In this document: piece by piece, positions 17,764 through 25,636 of the stretch
Layout of the letters: every line of letters begins with the position of its first letter
How positions within the stretch are numbered: position 1 is the first letter of the stretch
NCBI GenBank assembly: GCA_035574315.1
Contig: DATLYW010000045.1
Location: 32,684 to 96,683, forward strand
Origin: Candidatus Zixiibacteriota bacterium
GTDB taxonomy: Bacteria > Desulfobacterota > Binatia > UBA9968
Length of the DNA: 64,000 nt
Direction of reading: 5' to 3'
Notes under the pieces: model-generated
What the model was told of the DNA's origin: nothing
Seen by the model: only the letters and a program-made list of their open reading frames with translations
Database searches by the model: none
Made by a program: the position numbers and the translations under genes

Positions 17764-20256
17764 TCACCGGTGCACGGTTCGCCCCGCTCCTCCGACCGCG
17801 CCGGTGAACTTTTCCACCTGCACGAGATTGCTCACCAGCGGCGCCGTCACCGGGCTCTCGGGATCGGTGAAAAAGATGTTGGGCGTGCAGCCCCAGTCGA
17901 CCCCGTCGGCGTCCGGCGTGTACTGGCCGCCGTGGTGGATGACGATCATCCCCGGCATCACGCGCGACGTGACGTACGCGGGCACCACCGCCACGCCCTT
18001 GTCGTTGAAGACCCGCACCAGCTCTCCGTCCCTGACGCCGCGCGCCTTCGCGTCCGCCGGATTCATCCAGACCGCGTGCCGGTAGCAGTCGCCGCGCAGC
18101 AACGGCACGTTCCAGAACGTCGTGTGATTGCGGTATCGGGAATAGGCGCTCAGCAGAAACAGTGGAAAGCGCCGGACGTCGGCGTGGTCCATGCCGCGAA
18201 ACATGGGTTGATAGGCCGGGATCGGCGGCAGGTCGCGCCAGTCGTTGGGCAGGTTGTCGATCAGCCGGCCGAAATCGTCGACCTGGAGCCTCCCTCGCCT
18301 CGATTCGTCCGCGATGGCGTAGGCGTAGATCTCGATCTTGCCCGTCTGGGTCTGCAGCGGTTTGCCGCGGTCGATGAAGTCGGTGTAGGCGTGATGCGGC
18401 TTTTCGTTCAGCTCCTGGACGTTGATCAGGGCGTTCTGCTTGAACTCTTCCCATTGCGGAGTCTTCAACCCCTGCGCCTGCAGCTCTTCCACCATCCGGT
18501 CGTACTCGAACTTGAGGTAGCGGTCCCAGCCTTCCCACCAGTCGCCGTCCTCGCCGCAGTAGGTGTTGTACAGCTCGCCGATGCCCAGACGACGCGCCAG
18601 CTCGGTATAGATCCAGTGCGCGGGCTTCGCTTCCCCCGGAGGATCGATGACGCCCGGCACGTAGGTGATGTCCACGAAGCCGCCGTAACCCGGGCTCCCT
18701 CCGCCCCAGATCTTGCGGTCCTCGAGCGATTGATCCGCGACCGGCAGGATCACGTCGGCGATCCACAGGGCCGGGCTCATATGGCTGTGCATCCAGACGA
18801 TGAACTCCATTTTTTCGGCCGCCTTGATGTGGTCGTTGGTCGAATCGGCCGCGTTGTTGAGCGTCGTCGTGTTGTGCAACCACGTCCCGCCGCCCATCAG
18901 CATCTTCGGGTTCGGAAGCGGCAGCCCTTCGGGCGCGCGCCAGCCGATCATCGCCTTGTATTCCTGCTCGCTCAGCTCGCCGCTGTCGACCTTTTCCTTG
19001 AGCAGGACCATCTGCGCCCACTTGTGGCTGCGATACATCTTGGGCACCCGGACTTTGGGAATTTCCCCGTAAGGAAGCATTCGCGCCGGCTTCATCCTCG
19101 TGCCGATCTTGAAGGGCACCGATCCGCCCGCGACGCCCCAGTTTCCCATGATCGCCTGCAGCGCGGCCGCAGCCCGCACGGTGTTCTCGCCCCGGCTTTT
19201 TCGCGGCGGCCCCCAACCCAGCCACAGCCACGTCGGCTTGTGTCGCGCATAGAGGTAGGTGAAGGCGCGAATCGTCTCCGCCGGGACGGCGCAGATCTTT
19301 TCCGCCCATTCGGGCGTCTTCGGCGCGCCGTCGGCTTCCCCCAGCACGTACCTCCTCCACTCCTCAACCCCCTTCGGGTCGACGTACTTTTCCACGTATT
19401 CCTGGTCGTACAACTCCTCGGTGAAGAGAATGTAGGCGACGGCCAGCATCATCGCCGCGTCCGTGCCCGGCTTGATCGGAATCCACTGATCGGCGAGCAC
19501 CTCTGCGGCAACCGTGTAGCGCGGCTCGATGCAGACCACCGGCGTGCCGCGCTCCCGCGCCAGCTTGAGGAAATAGGCCACCTGATGGCCGGGACCGAAG
19601 TGATTGATCGTCGGCTCGAAGCCCCAGAGCACGATCAACTTGCTGTTGAGGAGCACGTCGGCGAGATCGTTGGAGGTCTCGTTGTACGACCATCCCGGAA
19701 CCCCGCCCATCAGATGCATGGCCAGCCGGCCCGGATCCATCGAGCACCAGCCCCATCCCTCCACGCCCGCTCCCCACAGGCCGAAAATCCGCTCGAGATT
19801 GGGGCTGGGCTGGTACGCGGTAGTGATCGAATAAGGACCGTACTTGTCGACGATCTCTTCCATCTTTCGGGCCACCAGGTCGAGGGCCTCGTCCCACGAG
19901 ATCCGTTCGTAGCGCCCCTCCATCCGCTTGCTGCCCTCCACCCGCCTGAGCGGGTAGAGAATCCGGTCGGGGGCATAGGCGAGCTTGTGAAACACCCACG
20001 CCATCGGACAGCCGCGCAGCTGCAACCGGTTCTTGATGTAGTCCGTTTCGGTGGCGACGTTGTCTTCGCGCGCCACTCCCGGGAAATAATGATCGTCGGG
20101 TTCGATCGCGGTGATCCTGCCGTCCTTGCGCCTGATCTTCAGCACGCACTGGCCCGCGCCGCAGTTGATGACACAGCCGGAATAGACCGTCTCCTCCCCG
20201 GCGTGCAGCGCCTTCAGCCTCCCGACGATGGTATCTCGCGCTTTGCCGACTTCCAT
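17764..20256 (-). CDS. DmsA-like molybdopterin oxidoreductase catalytic subunit, copy 1
   Basis: 830 residues, DMSO-reductase family, DmsA branch. N-terminal cluster motif C28-x3-C32-x4-C37 with C83 in LRGC; then VLWGFEPTINHFGPGHQ, VCIEPRYTVAAEVLADQWIPIKPGTDAAMM, YVLGEADGAPKTPEWAEKICAVPAETI, QTGKIEIYAYAIAD and a C-terminal VFNDKGVAVVPAYVTSRVMPG domain, all as in E. coli DmsA. The segment GVPGWSYNETSND lies where the molybdenum-ligand Ser of DmsA is expected. Unlike DmsA it has no Tat signal, and no DmsC-type anchor is adjacent, so a cytoplasmic enzyme is likely. AAGGAGG sits six bases before ATG 20256. The DmsB-like gene is immediately upstream. Substrate unknown; DMSO or another S/N-oxide is one option. 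Confidence 0.88.
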   Translation of the reverse strand: MEVGKARDTIVGRLKALHAGEETVYSGCVINCGAGQCVLKIRRKDGRITAIEPDDHYFPGVAREDNVATETDYIKNRLQLRGCPMAWVFHKLAYAPDRILYPLRRVEGSKRMEGRYERISWDEALDLVARKMEEIVDKYGPYSITTAYQPSPNLERIFGLWGAGVEGWGWCSMDPGRLAMHLMGGVPGWSYNETSNDLADVLLNSKLIVLWGFEPTINHFGPGHQVAYFLKLARERGTPVVCIEPRYTVAAEVLADQWIPIKPGTDAAMMLAVAYILFTEELYDQEYVEKYVDPKGVEEWRRYVLGEADGAPKTPEWAEKICAVPAETIRAFTYLYARHKPTWLWLGWGPPRKSRGENTVRAAAALQAIMGNWGVAGGSVPFKIGTRMKPARMLPYGEIPKVRVPKMYRSHKWAQMVLLKEKVDSGELSEQEYKAMIGWRAPEGLPLPNPKMLMGGGTWLHNTTTLNNAADSTNDHIKAAEKMEFIVWMHSHMSPALWIADVILPVADQSLEDRKIWGGGSPGYGGFVDITYVPGVIDPPGEAKPAHWIYTELARRLGIGELYNTYCGEDGDWWEGWDRYLKFEYDRMVEELQAQGLKTPQWEEFKQNALINVQELNEKPHHAYTDFIDRGKPLQTQTGKIEIYAYAIADESRRGRLQVDDFGRLIDNLPNDWRDLPPIPAYQPMFRGMDHADVRRFPLFLLSAYSRYRNHTTFWNVPLLRGDCYRHAVWMNPADAKARGVRDGELVRVFNDKGVAVVPAYVTSRVMPGMIVIHHGGQYTPDADGVDWGCTPNIFFTDPESPVTAPLVSNLVQVEKFTGAVGGAGRTVHR

Positions 20257-20333
20257 GCTCGCCTCCTTGAATCTCCGTCAGGTCTCCCCTCTTCCGCCGC
20301 GCGCAAGCCGGCGGGAACGTTTACTGCGATCCC

Positions 20334-20350
20334 GGCGGCTTCGGGCCGCC
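20334..20350 (-). other. GC hairpin between dmsB-like and dmsA-like genes
   Basis: Perfect six-base stem GGCGGC/GCCGCC with a five-base loop in the 121-base gap upstream of the DmsA-like gene. No T-run follows on either strand, so it is not a standard terminator; it could be a processing or stabilising hairpin in the transcript. In DNA this GC-rich, chance is a fair alternative. Confidence 0.3.
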
Positions 20351-20377
20351 GTTCCCCGCCCCGGGGAGCACCGAGCG

Positions 20378-21133
20378 CTACTCGTCGTCACGGGTCGCAA
20401 CCATGAGCTCCTCCGCGCTTCTCGCCTTGAGCACCAGCCGCTCCCTTCCCCGGATGCCCGACGCGGGGCGGGTCACCGCATCCCTGTCGTCGAACGTGGG
20501 CGGCAGATCGGCCGGCGCGTACGGGCCGCGCTGCCGCCAGAGGTCGAGCGCCCTGTCGGCGTCGTAAGGCAGCAACGGCTTCTTGGGGTCGCGCGGCTTG
20601 AACACGACCGCCGCCCGCGTGATTTTCCCGTCGGGAAGCCCGTCGAGCGTGTCGAGATCGCCGTATTTCTTTCTCAGCTCCTCGATGGGGCCGAAATCGA
20701 GGGCCCGCAGCGAGCAGGAGTGCACGCAAATCGGCAGTTCCCCCTGTTCCAGCCGATCGATGCACATCGTGCATTTGTGCGCTTTCTCGCCTTCTCGATC
20801 GCTGGCATAGACGATCGAGCCGTACGGACACGCATCCCAGCATCGACGCTCCCCTTCGCAACGTTCCTCGTCGATCAGCACGGCGCCGTACTTCTCCTCC
20901 TTGAAGATCGCCTCGTGCGGGCAGGCCTCGACGCAGGCGGGCTTCTCGCAGTGATAGCAGTTGACGGCGAGCAGCCCGAGGCGGACGTCGGGAAAAGCGC
21001 CTTGCTCCCATTGATAGACCCGCATGTATTTCAGCGGCCCCGGAGGGATGTCGTACCAGCCTTTGCACGCGATGCTGCACGCGCGGCATCCCGTGCAGCG
21101 GCTCTGATCAAAGAAAAATCCGTATTGGGCCAC
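20378..21133 (-). CDS. DmsB-like ferredoxin subunit with four [4Fe-4S] sites
   Basis: 251 residues. Electron-transfer subunit of a DmsA-type enzyme. Cys clusters in order: CTGCRACSIACKG (about 13-23), CYHCEKPACVEACP (about 60-72), CEGERRCWDACP (about 93-103) and KCTMCIDRLEQGELPICVHSC (about 122-141). The C-terminal 75 residues have few cysteines. The start is GTG at 21133 with AAAGGAG seven bases upstream. It directly precedes DmsA-like copy 1; DmsA-like copy 2 has no such partner nearby and may share this one. No membrane anchor gene follows. Confidence 0.92.
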   Translation of the reverse strand: MAQYGFFFDQSRCTGCRACSIACKGWYDIPPGPLKYMRVYQWEQGAFPDVRLGLLAVNCYHCEKPACVEACPHEAIFKEEKYGAVLIDEERCEGERRCWDACPYGSIVYASDREGEKAHKCTMCIDRLEQGELPICVHSCSLRALDFGPIEELRKKYGDLDTLDGLPDGKITRAAVVFKPRDPKKPLLPYDADRALDLWRQRGPYAPADLPPTFDDRDAVTRPASGIRGRERLVLKARSAEELMVATRDDE

Positions 21134-21326
21134 GGTCGCACTCCTTTCTGAATCCGCTCGATCCCCTGGTTCTTCAGCCCTGTCGCCCCCGTGCAGCGGC
21201 CCGACGAGAAAATGGAGCCCGCCACCAGGCGCGCGAAGAGCGTGAAAGGTCCTCGATTCCTGCTTCCGCGCTCCTCGCGCTCTCCCCGCCCGAACCGCGC
21301 GCCCCGACGCCGGTGCAGCCCTCCGG

Positions 21327-21533
21327 CTACATGTCCCCGATGAACATCCTCGGATCGTAGCCCGGCTCTTTTTCCCCCTCTTCGGTTTTCGGCACGAACT
21401 TTTGCGGATCGCGCTGGAATTCGGCCCGACATTTCTTGTCGCAGAAGAAAAAGACCTTGCCCCAGAACCGCGCCTTTCCTCCGGGAGCGGCCTTCTCGTC
21501 GACTTCCTTTTTGCAGACTGGATCGGTAACCAT
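21327..21533 (-). CDS. YHS-domain protein, copy 1
   Basis: 68 residues: TDPVCKKEVDEKAAPGGK, a W-G-K-V-F-F-F-C strand and CDKKCRAEFQRDPQKFVPK make one complete YHS domain, a small fold with conserved cysteines found in heavy-metal-handling proteins and some oxygenase accessory proteins. AAAGGAG precedes the ATG. It lies between a type II molybdoenzyme alpha gene and the DmsB/DmsA-like pair; a paralogue at 28373-28582 lies in the matching place of the second unit. Metal binding is inferred from the family only. Confidence 0.85.
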   Translation of the reverse strand: MVTDPVCKKEVDEKAAPGGKARFWGKVFFFCDKKCRAEFQRDPQKFVPKTEEGEKEPGYDPRMFIGDM

Positions 21534-21683
21534 CGAGCTCTCCTTTCCGAAAGTTGACTGTGCCTTGAAACGGAACGGCCTTCCCCTGATCAGCCCGCCG
21601 CCCCGGCGGCCCGCGGCGATGGCAACCGGCTTTTCCTCTCGTTCGCGAAAGCCGAGCGCGCTTTCGCGAAAACGGACGCCGGG

Positions 21684-24518
21684 CTAGCAAGCGAGCCTCC
21701 CGTCGACGGCGCAACGTTTCCCGGCGCGGCGGCCTTCCGCTCTTTTCATGTCGACCCGGGTGTCTCGGTCGCTGATCCCGGGCGAGCACGCAAAGGGATC
21801 GGGCCGGATATGCCCGTAACCGCCGGCCAGCTCGATGGGATTCATCGGAGAGGCCATGACGCTCTTGAAGTGGCGCCAGCCCTCGAACTGGTAGTTTTCC
21901 CATCCGTGATAGATGACCATCTGGCCGGGACGCACCGCCGGGGAAACCGCCGCGCGAACGCGGAAGTCCGCGAGGTCGTTGTACACCTCCATCGGATCTC
22001 CGTCGCCCATGCCGCGTCTTGCGGCGTCCCGCGGATTGACGAACGCCACCGGCTCGCCCCGCTGCAACCGGAGAAGGATCGCATCGTCGATCCAGTCGCT
22101 GTGCATGCTCCAGCGGGTGTGCCCTCCCGTCAGCTGGAGCGGATAATCCCCGCCCGCCTTGGGACAGTCCTTGTGCGTCGGCAGGTGCTCGTCGAGCTCC
22201 AGGTACCAGTCATGATCGATGTAGAACTGGATCCGGCGCGTGAGCGTGGGGTAAGGCTCTTTCTTTTCCGTGTGCTTCGTCAGGGGCACGAGCGGCTCTC
22301 CCTGTCGAAGGTCACAGGCGTTCCCCATTGACCGCAGCGCCGTACCGAGAGCCGTGTAAGCCGCGATCCCCCGCTCCCTGAACTCTTCCCACGCCAGCTC
22401 CTCGCGGTTCGCGGAGTTCAGGAAGGCGTCGCGCGCCAACTGCTCCTCGTCCTCCTCGCCGTAAAGCCCGCACGTCACGCGTTCTCCCAATCCTTCGAAA
22501 CACCTCTCCCTTCCCGCACCGTCACGGTAAGCCGATATCCCTCGTTCTGCCGCCCGCTCCTCCAGCTTCCTGGCCAGCCGCACGAAGATTCTCCAGTCGC
22601 TCGCCGACTCGTAAAGCGGTTCGACCGCCTCGTCAGCAAGCTGCAGGAACGGGGACTGCGTGCAGCCGAAGAGCGACATGGAGACGCGCTCGTACCAGCC
22701 GCACGCCGGCAGAACGTAGTCCGAGTAAAGGGCCGTGGTGCTCATGCGCCAGTCCATGGTCACGATCAGCCGGAGCGACCCCAGCAGCTCCCGGAGCAAC
22801 CGCCGTGTGGCCCGGGCGCGGCGGAAGACGTTGCCTCCAACCTGAAACAGCGCCCTGGGGCGCGCCGGCGGCCCCTTGGCGGCGGGCTGCCAGGCGTTCA
22901 GCAGAGCCTCGTCGAGGTAGCTCTGAAGCGGCCGGCAGGCCGGAGCTTGCCGCCCGTCCAGATCCAACAGGCCGCCGCGAAGGAAATGATCCAGCCCCGC
23001 GAGCGGAACCGCGCCGCAGGCCACGCTTTCCCTCGCATACTCGGAGAGGATCATCTCGGCCGTACAGCCGTCTTCTTTCCAGCCGGCGTAACGCGGATCC
23101 GCCCCGGCCGCGGAAACCAGGATCTGCTCTCCGCCGCGCTCCAGCGCTCCCACCGAGGTTTCGGGGGCGAGAATCGGAAGAGCGCTGAAGCTTGCGCCTC
23201 TGCGTCCCATGTGACCGCAGAGCGCAAAGACCAGAAGGATGGCGCGCTCGATGAGATCGCCGTGGTGGAACTTTCCCCAGTTCGTGGTGGCCACGTTCAC
23301 GACCCCTCCGGCCGACGCGATGTCTCTCGCCAGCGCCCGGATCAGCGGCGCGGCGACGCCGGTAACGGCGGACGCCTTCTCGGGGGAAAAACGCGCGTCG
23401 AGCCTTTCCCGCAGCAGCGCGAAAACGGGCCGGACCCGGATCCGGCCGCAAAGCGCTCGAAGCTCGCATTCGCCGTCCAGCGCCGGCACCAGGCCGCCGA
23501 GCGCGAGGCTCTTGCGCGGCGCCTGGACGATCTCGCCCGTGCCGAGATCGCGGACGTAAAACGCGTCCTCGCGCCCGCCGACCTTCAAGTCCTTCTCCCG
23601 CAGGAGCCTGCCGTTATCCATGCGCACCAGAAACGGCAGATCGGTCTGCTCGCGTACGAACTCCTCCCGGTAGAGCTTCTCTCCGATGATGACCTGCGCC
23701 AGGCCGAGAGCGAGGGCCGCATCCGTGCCGATGTTCACGGGCACCCAGAGGTCCCCGTGTCGCGCCGAGGCGTTGTAGTCGGGCGAGATGACCACCACGC
23801 GGGTGCCGTTGTAGCGCGCCTCGGCGATGTAGTGGAAGTTGGCGACGTTGGTGCAGGCGGGGTTCCCGCCCCAGATCAGGATCAGGTCGGCGTAAAACCA
23901 GTGATCGGCCGAGTCGCCAAGAACGACTTTCCCCAGCGTAACGGCGACTCCCTGATGGTCGTCGCCGATCTCCGTGTTCACGCTCGGAAGCGGCGCGCCC
24001 AGCGCCTCGAAGAAAGCGCCGGCCCCGGCGCCCTGGGTCTCCTGCCCGTGAACTCGCGTTCCGCCCCCGTGCATGATCGCCTGCGGGCCCTCGGAGACCA
24101 GAATGTCGATCAAGGTATCGGCGATCTCCGTCAGCGCCTGATCCCAGCTCAGGCGCTGCCACCGCCCTGCGCCGCGCTCGCCGGCGCGCTTCAAGGGATA
24201 TTTGACACGGGTCGGGTCGGCCATCCTCTGCGCGTAGCATGCTCCTTGCGCGCAGCCGCGGGGATTGGGATCCGGAACGCGCGAGTCGTTCGGCGGCGGA
24301 TAGTTCCCGACCTGCTCCTCCCGCAGCACAATGCCGTCCTTGACGTAGAGATTGAAATTGCACGATCGCTGGTACCCGCAGTTGGTCGCATGCGAGCCCT
24401 TGACGACCCGATCCCACCCGCCGGCGCTCTTGCCCAGCGCGCGCAAGCTGTAGCCGCCGTCGCCGCAGCGAGACGGGAACTGTCGGAGACCTTCCAGATC
24501 GAGTCGCAGAATGCTCAT
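21684..24518 (-). CDS. Type II DMSO-reductase-family alpha subunit (NarG/EbdA/DdhA-like), copy 1
   Basis: 944 residues. N-terminal FS0-type motif H43-x3-C47-x5-C53 and C89, typical of type II enzymes except for two extra residues between the first two cysteines. The strongly conserved GDDHQGVAVTLG lies where the Asp molybdenum ligand of NarG and EbdA sits. WGGNPACTNVANFHYIAEARYNGTRVVVISPDYNASA, LWVPVNIGTDAALALG and a C-terminal YHGWENYQFEGWRHFKS...MNPIELAGGYGHIRP ending follow the ethylbenzene/dimethylsulfide dehydrogenase pattern. There is no Tat signal. The last 25 residues are unlike copy 2. No beta subunit is adjacent; the only one on this strand run is at 33245. Reaction unknown: candidates are oxygen-independent hydroxylation or an oxyanion/sulfur redox step. 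Confidence 0.85.
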   Translation of the reverse strand: MSILRLDLEGLRQFPSRCGDGGYSLRALGKSAGGWDRVVKGSHATNCGYQRSCNFNLYVKDGIVLREEQVGNYPPPNDSRVPDPNPRGCAQGACYAQRMADPTRVKYPLKRAGERGAGRWQRLSWDQALTEIADTLIDILVSEGPQAIMHGGGTRVHGQETQGAGAGAFFEALGAPLPSVNTEIGDDHQGVAVTLGKVVLGDSADHWFYADLILIWGGNPACTNVANFHYIAEARYNGTRVVVISPDYNASARHGDLWVPVNIGTDAALALGLAQVIIGEKLYREEFVREQTDLPFLVRMDNGRLLREKDLKVGGREDAFYVRDLGTGEIVQAPRKSLALGGLVPALDGECELRALCGRIRVRPVFALLRERLDARFSPEKASAVTGVAAPLIRALARDIASAGGVVNVATTNWGKFHHGDLIERAILLVFALCGHMGRRGASFSALPILAPETSVGALERGGEQILVSAAGADPRYAGWKEDGCTAEMILSEYARESVACGAVPLAGLDHFLRGGLLDLDGRQAPACRPLQSYLDEALLNAWQPAAKGPPARPRALFQVGGNVFRRARATRRLLRELLGSLRLIVTMDWRMSTTALYSDYVLPACGWYERVSMSLFGCTQSPFLQLADEAVEPLYESASDWRIFVRLARKLEERAAERGISAYRDGAGRERCFEGLGERVTCGLYGEEDEEQLARDAFLNSANREELAWEEFRERGIAAYTALGTALRSMGNACDLRQGEPLVPLTKHTEKKEPYPTLTRRIQFYIDHDWYLELDEHLPTHKDCPKAGGDYPLQLTGGHTRWSMHSDWIDDAILLRLQRGEPVAFVNPRDAARRGMGDGDPMEVYNDLADFRVRAAVSPAVRPGQMVIYHGWENYQFEGWRHFKSVMASPMNPIELAGGYGHIRPDPFACSPGISDRDTRVDMKRAEGRRAGKRCAVDGRLAC

Positions 24519-24593
24519 TCGCCCGCCGCTCGACTCTCGATTCCGTCCGGACGGGAGCTTGACCGACGCTTCGGCGGACCGGCCGGCCCACGT

Positions 24594-25634
24594 CTACTTG
24601 CCAATGAACTCCCTCGCGTCCTTGCGCCCGTCTTTTCCCCACAGCCGGTCGAAAAACCCGCTGGCTTCCATCTCGTCCAGATAGCGGCGATCGAACAGCT
24701 CCTCCGGCTTGACGTTCTTCGCCCGCGCATCGATCTGCGAGATCTCGTCGAGAGTCGCCTGGAGCGCTTCGACCCTGATCTCCATTCTCGGTTCGAGGGC
24801 CCGGATCTCGGCGTTGTAAGCGGCGTCGAGAATTTTTCTGTCGTCGACCCGCAGCTGTCTCGCCAGCACCCGATAGGTGAATTCCCGGTCGGTATGGAGG
24901 ATCTTGGCCGCTTCCGCCATCGCGCGCATGAACGCGCCGACGGCCTGCGGCCGCCGGTTGATGATCGACCGGCGGGTTCCGAAGGTCGTCGCCGCGTAGG
25001 GAATGCGAAGCTCCGGCCCGTAGACTACATAGTGGAAACCCTGCGCGATCGCTTTCGCGTCTCCTGGCGCCGTCATGGTCGCCGCGTGGATGGCCCCTTT
25101 GATCAGGGCCGCGAGGGTCTCGAATTCTCCGCCGGTCTGGATGAACGTGATGTCGCGGTCGGGGTTCAGACCGGCGCGCCTGAGCGCCTGGATGGTAAAA
25201 TAGTGCGTGTTGCTGCCGATCCGGGTAACGCCGATCTTCTTCCCCTTGAGATCGGTCGGCTTCTTGATCGCTCCGCCTGCCAGGATGCTCTGCGTCATGA
25301 TGTTCTTGACGTTGCCGATGAAAACCAGATCGGTGGCGCCTTGCACGTAAGCCCGCACGTTGCCGACGCCGCCGGTGAGGCACACTTCGGCGTCGCCTCC
25401 CAGCATGGCCGCGGTCACCATTCCGGAAGAGGCGATGTAGACGAGGCGAAAGTCGAGATTGTGCTTCTGGAACAGCCCGGCTTCCTGCGCGATCCAGGGC
25501 ATCGACTGAGACATCACCCGGGCGGAGTAGATGCCGACCAGCCGCTCGGCGGCCGGAAGACCGCCGGAGGGAGCGCCCGAAAACAACAGGACGAGCACTC
25601 CGAGCCGCCCGATGACCCTTTTCGCGTGTCGCAT
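24594..25634 (-). CDS. NMT1/TauA-like periplasmic substrate-binding protein
   Basis: 346 residues. N-terminal signal peptide (hydrophobic core about 9-20, cleavage near Ala28). Type II binding fold: YSARVMSQSMPWIAQEAGLFQKHNLDFRLVYIASSG, GGDAEVCLTGGVGNVRAYVQGATDLVFIG, DLKGKKIGVTRIGSNTHYFTIQALRRAG, and C-terminal PEELFDRRYLDEMEASGFFDRLW. No permease or ATPase gene is adjacent. Its start is two bases after the stop of DmsA-like copy 2, so it is co-translated with a molybdoenzyme; it could deliver that enzyme's substrate or an inducer. Ligand unknown. Confidence 0.85.
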   Translation of the reverse strand: MRHAKRVIGRLGVLVLLFSGAPSGGLPAAERLVGIYSARVMSQSMPWIAQEAGLFQKHNLDFRLVYIASSGMVTAAMLGGDAEVCLTGGVGNVRAYVQGATDLVFIGNVKNIMTQSILAGGAIKKPTDLKGKKIGVTRIGSNTHYFTIQALRRAGLNPDRDITFIQTGGEFETLAALIKGAIHAATMTAPGDAKAIAQGFHYVVYGPELRIPYAATTFGTRRSIINRRPQAVGAFMRAMAEAAKILHTDREFTYRVLARQLRVDDRKILDAAYNAEIRALEPRMEIRVEALQATLDEISQIDARAKNVKPEELFDRRYLDEMEASGFFDRLWGKDGRKDAREFIGK

Positions 25635-25636
25635 CG